Shown here: positions 46,086-55,127 of the stretch, piece after piece
How positions within the stretch are numbered: position 1 is the first letter of the stretch
Layout of the letters: every line of letters begins with the position of its first letter
Source of the DNA: Chondrosia reniformis
Lineage: Eukaryota; Porifera; Demospongiae; Chondrillida; Chondrillidae
Direction: 5' to 3'
Assembly (NCBI GenBank): GCA_947172415.1
Contig: OX359193.1
Span: forward strand, 3,528,501-3,592,500
DNA length: 64,000 bases
Translations under genes and position numbers: made by a program
Notes under the pieces: model-generated
What the model was told of the DNA's origin: nothing
The model's input: the letters and a program-made list of their open reading frames with translations, nothing else
Databases searched by the model: none

Positions 46086-46770
46086 GAAAAATCTAATATA
46101 CCATTTTCCTACATGCTATATGCCTATTCTGTAAAAAGAGCCTATAGGGGAACTAAACCTAAAGAGAGCTTTAGATGAAGATACAGGAGTCTTTTCTTCC
46201 TTCTTTTCCCTTCTTTCATCTTCTTCTCCACTGGGTCAGACAGCCGTTTCTGGGAATTCCACCCTTCATCAGTGATCCTGGGAGTCTTTGTCTTTTTCTT
46301 TATCTTGATCTTCTGTGAATCCTTGGCTCTCTATGCTAAATCTAGGGGCCTTATATAGACTATTTTGGCGCCAAAAGTTAAATAAGGTGTTAACTAAGAC
46401 ACATGATGAAATTTAATTTTATGAAAGGAATGTAGGTCCAATTAACTTTTATGAATTAATTATAAATCTATTAGTAAACTTGCTTGTACAGGTAAAACAG
46501 ACTCAGCATAACTATAGACAAAAGTAGGACATATTACGTAAGTCTACCCTTAGGTCTTCTAGTAGTAACATTTCTTTGGAGGTGGGGTAACACAATATGG
46601 GGTAACACAAGACAGTCCTTAAGCATACTAGCTACTTTTTGCTTATACTTGATTCTAACTAGAGGCTGCCGGGATAGGAAGGTTTTAAAGGTTGATTTTA
46701 GCTTAAAGTATTTGTAACCCTGCTTAATAAACCTATTGCATAACTGCAAACTTTTAGCCTGAAAACTGGA
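46086..46770 (-). repeat. Naiad pseudo-LTR, right (5' partial tandem copy)
   Basis: Near-identical copy of 42622-43306; the visible difference in the coding part is one Leu/Phe change in QLCNR(L/F)IKQ. It ends abruptly within the RT C-terminal codons at 46770, next to satellite, i.e. a 5'-truncated tandem unit. Confidence 0.9.
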
Positions 46771-47700
46771 CTACAACTAGTACATACAACTAGAACATAG
46801 AACTAGTACATTAAAGTAGTACTAACAACTAGTACATACAACTAGTACCTACATTGCACCTACCATAACAAGTATTAGAACATACAGCTAGGACATACAA
46901 CTAGTACAGGCAACGAGTAAATACAACTGGTACATACAACTAGAACATATGACTATTACAAAAAACTACTAAATATAACCAGTACATACACATATAACTA
47001 GTATATATAAATAGTATATACACCTAGTATAAAGAACTACTACATACAAAAAGTACATACAACTAGTTCATACAACTAGTACATGCAAGTAGTACATACA
47101 ACTAGTACACACAACTAGTACATACAACTAGTACATAGAATTAGCCCATACAATTGGTACTTTAAACTAGTACTTAGTTATATAGTACCTAGTATAACTA
47201 GTAAAAGAACCTACAACTAGTATATACAATTAATACATACAACTAGTACACACAACTAGAACATACAACTGGTACATAGAACTAGAACTAGTACATACAA
47301 CTAGTACATTCAACCCTAAAATAGTACATACATCTAATACATATGACTAGAACATACCCATATAACTAGTACATAAACATAGGACATACAACTAGTACAT
47401 ACACCTAGTACATTACACTAGAACTACAACTAGTACGTAGACATATTACATACAACTAGTACATTAATCTAGTATATAGCACTAGTACATAGAACTAGTA
47501 CTTGCAACTAGCACATACAACTATTCTACAACTAGTACATACAGCTAGTACATACAACTAGTACAAAAGTAGTATATAAAACTAGTACATATACCTAGTA
47601 CATACAACTAGAACATACAAGTAGTACATTCAACAAGTACATACAATTAGTACATACAACTAGTTCACACAAGTAGTACATACAACTAGTTCAAACAAGT
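46771..47700. repeat. 13-bp satellite, block 9
   Basis: About 930 bp of 13-mers between the Naiad and the hairpin-ended element; nothing else seen. Confidence 0.95.
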
Positions 47701-48088
47701 AGTTCGAGTTTAAAAACTCGAGGGGCTGCCGCCCCCGAATTAACTCGAACTACTTGGCCGCATCGTTGGGATTTAATATATATATTCGTAATGCTAACGA
47801 TTGAGGACGCTTAAGTGTCCTGAACTTTATAAATAACGATGGAAAAGCTTCCTGAACGCCGCCATTTGCAAAAACGATATATTGACGTATAAATTAAGTG
47901 TAACAATAGTTACGTATGAACTCGTATTATACATATATCGACTTATAAAATAAGTGTTATAATAGTTGCGTATGAACCCGTATTATACATATAGATATAT
48001 ATATATATCTTTCCGTAACATGAAGCTGTACAACGTAATCGGCAAATGAAAACAATATAAGGGGCTGCCTTTGGCAGCCCCTAAAAAC
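47701..48088. mobile_element. Short element with hairpin ends (Helitron/Helentron-like candidate)
   Basis: About 388 bp, non-coding. The left end has nested inverted repeats (GTTCGAGTT near 47700 with AACTCGAAC near 47742; GAGTTTAAAAACTC; GGGGCTGCCGCCCC). The right end has a perfect hairpin AGGGGCTGCC-TTT-GGCAGCCCCT followed by AAAAACTAG. GGGGCTGCC is shared by both ends. In the middle are two tandem units of ~58 bp (ending CGTATTATACATATA). A 3' hairpin followed by CTAG, plus core minisatellite, recalls non-autonomous Helitron/Helentron elements, but the insertion dinucleotide cannot be verified because the flank also contains ACTAG. Confidence 0.4.
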
Positions 48089-48425
48089 TAGTACAAGCAA
48101 CTAGTACATACAACTTGTACATACAAGTAGTACATATGACTTGAACATACACATATAACTAGTACATACTACTTGTACATAACTAGTAGATACAACTAGG
48201 ACATAAAACTAGTTCAAACAATTATATAGAACATAAAACTACTACATACAAGTAGTATATACAACTCTTACACACAACTAGTAAATATAACCAGTATTTA
48301 GTAAATACAACTACTACCTACCTAGTACCCAGTATAACTAGTACTAGAACCTACAACTATATATAGAACTAGTTTATATAATATGTACATACAACTAGTA
48401 CATATGACAAGAATATACACAAATA
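48089..48425. repeat. 13-bp satellite, block 10
   Basis: About 340 bp of 13-mers. No other content. Confidence 0.95.
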
Positions 48426-48585
48426 GAAATATTAAAAATTTTCTACAAAAATAGTGAAGATGTAGGGATGGCACAAACAGTAGAGAAACAAGAAAGGAAT
48501 GTTACACAGTGAAGTATTAGCTATGCATGAATCATACAACACCCTTGTTTGTAGGATTCATGTATAGCTAATACTTTGCATTTTG
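48426..48585. mobile_element. Second copy of the foldback family
   Basis: ATTAAAAATTTTCTAC, GATGTAGGGATGGCACAAA and GTTACACAGTGAAG match the left arm of 5028-5277. A short inverse arm (GATTCATGTATAGCTAATAC) follows near 48557, so only part of the second arm remains. It sits at the left border of the THAP-bearing element and may have replaced its end. Confidence 0.65.
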
Positions 48586-48725
48586 TAGGATGATGCGTTA
48601 TGACGTCACAACGGGAACCCTTCGTACGGTAAATAATACAATTATAATACGAAAATCGCCTCAATTAGTATTATAATTGCCCTGTAAACGATTTTCGTTC
48701 GAATTTAGCTTGCTTAAGGGCGATA

Positions 48726-49080
48726 CCTAAACGTTGCGTGGCTGGATGTTGCTCAAACATCACTGAGGGTGGATATAGCCTTTACACATTCCCTAAGGAT
48801 CCTACTTTAAGAGCACAGTTGACAAAGAAGTTGCAAGATACCGCAGTGAATGGCCTGGACCTACTGAGGACTCTGTTCTTTGCAGTCTACACTCCACTAA
48901 AGACTGCTATGAGGCTTCTTCCTTGTTAACAGAAGAGATGGCATTGCCCTATGGCAAGAAGCCGAGACTTAAGTCTAAAGCATTGCCAACACTTTTTCCA
49001 AGAGCAAGCGATTCCACAACTGGATCAATGGATTGGGCTAAAGCATCAATTCATTCTATTCAAGCGCATGAATCATGATA
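48726..49080 (+). pseudogene. THAP-domain fragment
   Basis: RCVAGCCSNITEGGYSLYTF followed by PKDPTLRAQLTKKL is a THAP zinc finger (C2CH) N-terminal half: C-x3-C, then the F-PKDP signature. The second half (GPTEDSVLCS..H..DCYE type) is readable only after a frame change near 48850, followed by PRLKSKALPTLFPRASDS, a common sequence after THAP domains. THAP domains bind DNA as transposase or transcription-factor modules. The frameshift and lack of further domains make this a pseudogene or a fragment of one exon. Confidence 0.65.
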
Positions 49081-49089
49081 GTAATCTCG

Positions 49090-49306
49090 ACTTTGATTCG
49101 CTTCAATGCAGGGATTGCAATTTAATTTGTTATTAATTACAATGTATATGGCATACAGACTCAAACCCCTCATGTACTGTAATGCACAATGGTATACTGC
49201 CCCATCAACTGTCACCTCATTAATCGTCACCATAACTTCATATATTTCCTGGCAACACAAACTTTCTCTTACAGTTGGCATGGTTTGGCAATTTCCACAG
49301 TGCACC
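49090..49306 (-). pseudogene. P2X7-C-like gene, exon 2 piece
   Basis: Preceded on the minus strand by TAAATATATATAG, which looks like a 3' splice site. It reads VHCGNCQTMPTVRESLCCQE followed by IYEVM, matching the C-x-C-G-x-C..MPT..E..CC-x-EI zinc-binding core of the P2X7 C-terminal domain. The later part does not match well and the end is uncertain. The sequence between the two exons (about 49310-49480) would be an intron. No channel domain is present. Confidence 0.5.
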
Positions 49307-49479
49307 TATATATATTTAGCAACTTCAGAATATTAACATTGCAGAGGCTCATTGCTACGTAATGTTAGCGATTTTCGAGCAATAATGTGGCAGGAAATAA
49401 TAATTATACTGTAGAGGCGATTTTCCAGCTTAAATCCATCATAAATCGTTATATATACAAATATTAGATACGATTGAGT

Positions 49480-49700
49480 ATTATTTAGTCTCCATGTAGG
49501 GTCCTCTTCACTCTCTGGTGAGCTGTCAACTGACGTTTCGGCACTAATTCGCGTCAGTGGCTCGAACTGATACGGTTCAATTCCCATCCTTTCCGTGGTA
49601 CTTTCCAGTTCTTCTTCTTCGATGTACCCGTTAGGATCGTCGCTGTCTTCTGAGTCGGTCGAATAGCCATCCCTATTCGAAACAACGCTCGATTAATGAC
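49480..49700 (-). pseudogene. P2X7-C-like gene, exon 1 piece
   Basis: Minus-strand reading SSVVSNRDGYSTDSEDSDD, then an acidic PNGYIEEEEL segment, GIEPYQFEPL, and SSPESEEDPTWRLNN. The order (acidic stretch, EPYQFEP box, second acidic stretch, R-L-x-N) is what I recognise at the N-terminus of the many invertebrate proteins carrying the C-terminal cytoplasmic domain of P2X7 receptors. A stop lies just after an upstream ATG, so the start is damaged or elsewhere. Confidence 0.5.
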
Positions 49701-49921
49701 TCATTTTCTATACAAATTACCATACTGAAGGAAACGTCCGTTCCCGTTGTGACGTCACTAAATCACCATTTTAACACATCGAAAAATGGCTGATTTTGGC
49801 AACTTCTTCGCTTTCTTTCTCTAAAGAGACGGCGAATTTTTCAAAAACGATTATACAGTAAGTTATAACTAATGATATACCAACGATTTAGGCCAAAAAA
49901 ATTTTCATGTCATAGGACCTT

Positions 49922-50155
49922 TAATACAACTAGTAAATAGAACTTATACATACAACTAGTACATATATCTAGTACATATAACTAACACATAAAAATAGTA
50001 CTACAACTAGTACATACAAGTAGTACATATCACTAGTACATAAAACTAGTACATAAAACTAGAACTTACTAGTAAATACAACTTGTACCTGGAAATATTG
50101 CATACCACTAGTACATAAATCTAGTACATACAATTGGTACATACAACTAGTTCAT
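49922..50155. repeat. 13-bp satellite, block 11
   Basis: Short stretch of 13-mers between the THAP insert and the R4 fragment. Confidence 0.9.
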
Positions 50156-50305
50156 GGTTTTTTCACATATTCCATGGCTTCCCTAGGTTTATCAGGCCCT
50201 CCAGAATATATCTTAAGGTCATCCATGTACAACAAGTGTGACATGGTGTTCCTTTCCCCATCATGCCAGATGGTATATCCGTTGGTTCTGTTATTAACTT
50301 CGGAT
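50156..50305 (-). mobile_element. R4-like LINE copy 3, 150-bp internal fragment
   Basis: Closely matches 9970-10120 of copy 1 (codons around LLYMDDLKI, here with ILRSSMYN-type antisense landmarks) and is bounded by satellite on both sides. An isolated internal piece cannot arise by simple 5' truncation, so a rearrangement or gene-conversion-like event is likely. Confidence 0.85.
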
Positions 50306-51029
50306 AAGATATATACAACTAGGACATACAACTGGTATACAATTAGTACATACAGGTATTATCAAGTACATATAACTACTACCTACCTAGTACCTAGTAT
50401 AACTAGTACTTGAACCTACAACTAGTACATACAACTAGTTCATACAATTAATACCTAGAACTAGTTAATATAACTAGTACTAGTACATACAATTAGTACC
50501 TACTTAGGACCTAGTTTTAGTAGTACTAAAACCTACAACAGGTACATATAACTAGTGCATCAAACTAGCACCTATAACTAGTACACAACTACTACAGATA
50601 ACTAGTACATGCACATATAACTGGCACCTATAAATAGTACATACACCTATATAGTACCTACAACTAGTACATAACTACTTCATAAAACTAGTACATATAA
50701 CTAGTACCTACAACTAGTAAATATAATTAGTGCTAGTATATACAACTAGCACCTACCTAGTACGTAGTATAACTAGTTCTAGAACTTACAAGTAGTACAT
50801 ACAACTAGTACATATAACTAGTCCAAACAACTACTACGTATCACTAGTACATATATATATAATTAGTACATATAAATAGTACATACCCTAGTACTTACAA
50901 CTAGTATATACAACTACAACCTACGACTAGTTCATACAACTACTAAATATAACTATTACATATAACTAGTTCATGTGACTAGTACAAATTACTAGTACAT
51001 ACAACTAGTGCATACAACTAGTACATAAA
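50306..51029. repeat. 13-bp satellite, block 12
   Basis: About 720 bp of 13-mers; nothing else seen. Confidence 0.95.
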
Positions 51030-51061
51030 TCTTTTTTGATGGTACATCCTTTGACTTTTGA

Positions 51062-51075
51062 GCGTTTAAAAACGC
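51062..51075 (-). other. Conserved terminal hairpin of PLE, version 2
   Basis: Reads GCGTTT-TT-AAACGC on the minus strand; fully paired, with different bases from versions 1 and 3. Confidence 0.7.
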
Positions 51076-51097
51076 AGTTGGCTTTCGATTCTTAGCC

Positions 51098-51142
51098 AAA
51101 CATTTTGACCCTGGGGGTCTTCCTCAGTGACTGATGGTTGAG
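51098..51142 (-). ncRNA. Hammerhead-like motif, left PLE pseudo-LTR (degenerate)
   Basis: On the minus strand: AGTCACTGAGGAAGACCC, loop CCA, GGGTC, then AAAATG where the partner copies have GAAACG. Stem II is intact but the catalytic GAAA is changed, consistent with CpG decay. Confidence 0.45.
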
Positions 51143-51329
51143 TGGAAGAATTGCCTCTATTTATAGAGGATTGTTCCTGCCATTTCCACTTCCTGTCATG
51201 TTACCCTCAGCAGGATGAAAAAAACAGGAAATAGGAATAGAAGAAATAGAGCACCTGGAAGGAGTAATTCAAGCTAATGGATACCCTAACGCGAGGCTCA
51301 TTGACTGCTCAACAGGAGAAGACAGACCA

Positions 51330-51780
51330 AGGGGAGTGAAGATGACTGTAAACACAAACTCTTTATTCCATATATAAAAGGACTCAGTGAGATGATTGAT
51401 AAAGCTGTAGGAAAATGGGTATCCAGACCATTTTCTCCAAACAGATATCACTGAGAACCATTTTACCCAACCCAAAACAGCCACAACCACCTATGGATAT
51501 CAAGGTTGTAGTTTATCTAATTTCTTGCTCTGAGTGTTCTGTAGTCTACATTGGTTAACCTGGAAGGACCCTGAAAGTGAAATTGGCAGAACACAAGCGA
51601 GCAGTCGGGATGGGGGATGTTAACAACAATAGCTGCTCACTCCCTCAAGACTGGCCACTCAGTTGCTTAGGACAAGGCCAAGATTACAGACAGGGAAAGC
51701 CACTGGCAAAGGAGAAAGGTCAAAGAAGCCATCAAAATCCAGATGAGTCAGGTGAGAATGAATTAAAATCAAGGCATTGT
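51330..51780 (+). pseudogene. PLE C-terminus with GIY-YIG endonuclease (fragment)
   Basis: Readable pieces are PYIKGLSEMIDKAVGKWVS (post-RT segment of canonical PLEs, about 51360-51420), VVYLISCSECSVVYIG (GIY-YIG core, about 51505-51555) and PGRTLKVKLAEHKRAVG (Arg-bearing helix, about 51558-51610). This order and wording are those of Penelope/Poseidon/Neptune-type endonucleases, which nick the target for the RT. The reverse transcriptase itself is absent. The fragment is in more than one frame and includes an in-frame stop in the core. Confidence 0.65.
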
Positions 51781-51904
51781 GTTACATTAAGCCTGGAGAC
51801 GATTAAATATTCATGTTTCCTGTTTTTCTCATCCTGCTGAGGGTCATATGACAGGAAGTGAAAATGGCCTCTATAAATGGAGGCAATTCTTCCACTCAAC
51901 CATA

Positions 51905-51943
51905 AGTCACTGAGGAAGAGTGCAAGGGTCGAAACGTTTGACT
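51905..51943 (+). ncRNA. Hammerhead-like motif, right PLE pseudo-LTR
   Basis: Stem I AGTCA (51905-51909) pairs perfectly with TGACT (51939-51943). Core CTGAGGA is at 51910-51916, GAAA at 51931-51934, and self-complementary ACGT then T occupies the stem III and cleavage positions. Stem II (AGAGTGCAAGGGTC) has decayed relative to the GACCC/GGGTC of the other copies. PLE pseudo-LTRs are known to carry hammerheads. Confidence 0.55.
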
Positions 51944-51961
51944 AAGAATCGAAAACCAACT

Positions 51962-51975
51962 GCATTTTTAAATGC
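51962..51975 (+). other. Conserved terminal hairpin of PLE, version 3
   Basis: GCATTT-TT-AAATGC; both partners of the third pair have changed together relative to version 2 (G-C to A-T). Confidence 0.7.
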
Positions 51976-52045
51976 TCTAAATTCAAAGGATGTACCATCC
52001 CAAAGATAGGTTCGTCGCAATTATAAGGAATCCTTATTCTATTAT

Positions 52046-53701
52046 AGATATAACTAGTACAGACAACTAGTATATACAACTAGTTTATACAACTAATACA
52101 TACAACTATTACATACAATTAGTACACACAACTAGTACATGTAACTAGAGCATACAATTAGTACCTTAAACTAGTAAATATAACTAGCACTAATACATAC
52201 ACCTAGTAGTTACAACTAGTACAAACAACTATAACATACAACTTGTACATAGAACTAGTACAAACAATTAATACACAAAACTAGTACATTACAAGTATAA
52301 TTAACTATTACAAGTATAATTAACTATTACATATACCCAGTACATACAACTAGTACATATAACTAGTACATATAACTAGTATATACAACTGGTACATACA
52401 ACTAGTACATAAAACTATTACATACAACTAGTACATACAACTAGAACATACAATTAGTAAATACAATTAATACATACATTCATGTAACAAGTACATACTA
52501 CTAGAACATACAACTGGTGAATACAATTAGTAACTACAAGTAAATATAACAACTAATAATATATAAAACGACTACATACAACTAGTACATACAACTAGTA
52601 CATACCACTAATGCAGACAACTAGTACATACAAATACTACATACAACTAGTACATACAATTAGTACATACAACTAGTACATACAACTAGGACATACAAGT
52701 TTTTAGAATTAGAACATACCAGTACTATAGTCAACTAAGTACATACAACTAGTACATAAAAATAGTACATATGACTAGTACATACAACTAGTACATACAA
52801 ATAGTACCAACAACTAGTAAATATAACTAGTACTATTAAGTAAAACTAGTACATACCACTAGTACATACAACTAGTAAGAAGCAAATACAACTTCTGGTA
52901 CACTGATACATAGAACTAGTACATATAACTAGTACCTACCTGGTACCTAGTTCAACTAGTAATAGAACCTAAAACTAGTCCTTGCAACAAGTACATACTT
53001 ATCTATATAAATAGTACATACAACTTGCACTTTCAACTAGTACATACAATTGGTACCTACAACTAGAAAATATAACTTGTACTAGTATGTACAACTAGGT
53101 CATACAACTAGTAAATATAACTAGAAAAACAACTAGTATATAAAACTAGTTCATACAACTAGGACATACAACTAGAACTTACAACTAGTTTATACAACTT
53201 GTACATTCATCTAGTACATTCAATTATTACCTACAACTAGTAAATATAACTAGTACTTGTACACACCACTAGTTCATTCAACTGGTACATACAACAAACA
53301 CAAACAAGTAGTACACACAACTAGTACATACAACTAGTACTTTCAACTAATCCATACAATTTGGACATATAACTAATACAAATGACTAGAACCAACACAT
53401 ATAACTATTATATATAGTACATGGAAGTAGTACGTACAGCTATTATATACATTAAACTAGAACCAGGACTAGTACATAGAACTCTTTCATACAACTAGTA
53501 CATATGCCTAGTACAAACAAGTAGTTAATATAACTGGTACATTCAACTGGTCCTACAACTAAAACATACAACTAGTACATACAACTTGTACATTCAACTA
53601 GTACATACAACTAGTACATATAACTAGTACATAGAAGTAGTACATATAATGAGTACATACAACTACCACATGCAACTTGTACATACAAATAGTATATATG
53701 A
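52046..53701. repeat. 13-bp satellite, block 13
   Basis: About 1.65 kb of 13-mers. A short duplicated piece, ACAAGTATAATTAACTATT, occurs twice near 52290-52330. No genes. Confidence 0.95.
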
Positions 53702-55127
53702 CTACGCCAGTGTAACATGTTAACACTTCTGCAAATTTTCCAAAAAACTCGCTAACTAACACTCTCTTTTTCTTTAGAAACATCGTATCGTTCAACAAAT
53801 TATATAGAATTGAAGCGCTATTCTTCCTTAATATTTTGGCTACAACAGCATCATTATTTCAGGCTTAAAGGAGTAGGTAGGTGGCCGTAAGTGATAGGTG
53901 CCAAATCGGCAAAAATGTTTTACCAGACAGTGGAAAATACGAAAATAGAATAAATGGTGACACCATTCTATGAAGGATAATAATATCTAACGATTGTATG
54001 TATACTCCTTTTAAATTCCCTTTAGTTTTTGAATTATAATCGAAAACATGTTTTCTTACCTTAATCTGGCGCCTCTAGTACTTCATATTTCAGTTAAACA
54101 AGGGAATATTCCAGCAGTATGCATACAACTTTTAGGATGTTACTTACTGAAGAGTTTGATGTCATAAAATGGTTTGATATACAATCCTCCACTTTCTGGT
54201 AATCGGTTCATTTTCCATTTGTCTCTTCTCCTTCGAATAACGGTATTGTGACGTGACAGTCAGCCTAAAACTGGTAGTATTGCCAAGCCGTCATGCAATG
54301 ACATCTTATGACGTACATATGCACCCAAATATTTGTTAACACGTTATACAAACATTAGACTTCCGAAGTTGATATATCACGTAAGGCTTCTCGATAGCGA
54401 TACAGTTTCCTTGATTAAAATTTTGTTGTCGTAAGAGTTAAGTGGAAACAGTAAGCATATTGCATGTCTACTAATACCTATGTAATTATCAACGGCGAAA
54501 ACATATGAGCATAAAATTAAAAGATAAATAGAACGTTTCAGCCACGTAGACCTTAATTCCTCAGCTATTATTAATTTATTATGTTAACAATAACTGGGGA
54601 ATTAAGGCCTACCAGGCCGAAAGGTTTTATTTATCTTTTGATTATACTACTTTAGAACGTTTCGGTCATGTAGGCCTTAATTCCTCAGCTATTGGTAACG
54701 TAGTATAATCAAAGAAGAATAGAACATTTCGGTCAGGTAGGCCTTAATTCTTCAGCTTTTATTAACGTAGTATAATCAAAGAAAAATAGAACATTTCGGT
54801 CAGGTAGGCCTTAATTCCTCAGCTATTATTAATGCAGTATAATCAAAAGAAAAATAGAACGTTTTGGTCACGTAGGCCTTTATTGGCCTTCCTCTGTCAT
54901 TGACCTTCCTCAGTTATATTATATAAAAATAGCTCCTAACTTTTCACAATTAATAATTTCACATTGATAACAACTAGTGATGACTCGTGACATTTCAGTG
55001 CTGGTGCTCTGCTTCACGTGCAGGACACATGCTAAAGTCACTTCCGCCTGGAATGTGACACTTCTGTAGGCGTTAATTTGACGATTTACAAAAATCGCTA
55101 ATTCGCAGACATGTCCCACATGCGTAG
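53702..55127. mobile_element. Non-coding insert, DNA-transposon-like, with minisatellite
   Basis: 1.43 kb of non-satellite DNA. The left end CTACGCCAGTGTAACATGT resembles the reverse complement of the right end (CTACGCATGTGGGACATGT), about 15 of 19 positions, suggesting imperfect terminal inverted repeats. The interior (53720-54520) shows no protein-like frame. A 67-bp minisatellite occupies 54520-54900. No target duplication is convincing, so classification is open. Confidence 0.4.
54520..54900 (-). repeat. 67-bp minisatellite with hammerhead-like core
   Basis: Direct units begin with GAAC(G/A)TTTCGGTCA at 54655, 54722, 54789 and 54857 (spacing 67, 67, 68), with one more at 54531 and an inverted unit at about 54590-54640. 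On the minus strand each reads CTGAGGAATTAAGGCC...GACCGAAA(C/T)GTTC. CTGAGGA and GAAACGTT are in hammerhead order, and AATAG before the core can pair with CTATT after it in some units. Confidence 0.6.

Larger units (their letters stand above)
42622..46770 (-). mobile_element. Naiad-type Penelope-like element with pseudo-LTRs
   Basis: A 4.15-kb element on the minus strand between two direct 685-bp repeats. Coding order from its 5' side: GIY-YIG endonuclease, short CxC linker, reverse transcriptase, i.e. the permuted order known from N-terminal-EN PLEs (Naiad). The pseudo-LTRs carry the end of the RT frame, so the upstream one is the tail of a partial tandem copy, as is usual in PLEs. The two repeats differ at very few positions, so the insertion is young. 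The coding region is nevertheless broken at about three or four places. Insertion in a simple satellite fits the reported microsatellite bias of Naiads. Confidence 0.85.
48601..49921. mobile_element. DNA-element-like insert with THAP and P2X7-C-like gene pieces
   Basis: Non-satellite DNA with an 18-bp inverted pair, TGACGTCACAACGGGAAC at 48601-48618 and its exact complement at 49740-49757. Beyond the right copy it runs to CATAGGACCTTTAAT at 49921, where satellite resumes. Inside are a plus-strand THAP-domain fragment and a minus-strand two-exon P2X7-C-like piece. THAP domains occur in P/THAP9-type transposases and host factors. Whether the whole is a transposon or captured genomic DNA is unresolved. 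Confidence 0.5.
51030..52045 (+). mobile_element. Canonical Penelope-like element, 3' part between inverted pseudo-LTRs
   Basis: The outer ~190 bp on each side are inverted copies of each other (51030 to about 51225, and about 51800-52045), sharing the ribozyme-like motif, the TCTATTTATAGAGG-type segment and a terminal hairpin. Between them lies the end of a PLE coding region with a C-terminal GIY-YIG endonuclease. Inverted pseudo-LTRs are a known product of PLE integration. The coding part is short and broken in a few places. This is a different PLE group from the Naiad, since its endonuclease follows the RT. Confidence 0.7.

Noticed and set aside
42622-46770. LTR retrotransposon, because of long direct terminal repeats
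   Set aside because: The repeats contain the end of the RT frame and there is no gag, protease or integrase. RT and GIY-YIG identify a PLE with pseudo-LTRs.
51577-51840. 87-codon independent gene after the GIY-YIG core
   Set aside because: Its first residues are the continuation of the PLE endonuclease; the remainder is decayed element sequence.
53598-53798. 66-codon minus-strand frame across the left border of the 53.7-kb insert
   Set aside because: Half of it is satellite translation; no family resemblance.
54919-55119. 66-codon minus-strand frame near the right end of the 53.7-kb insert
   Set aside because: It has mixed composition and I could not relate it to any family; too short to call.
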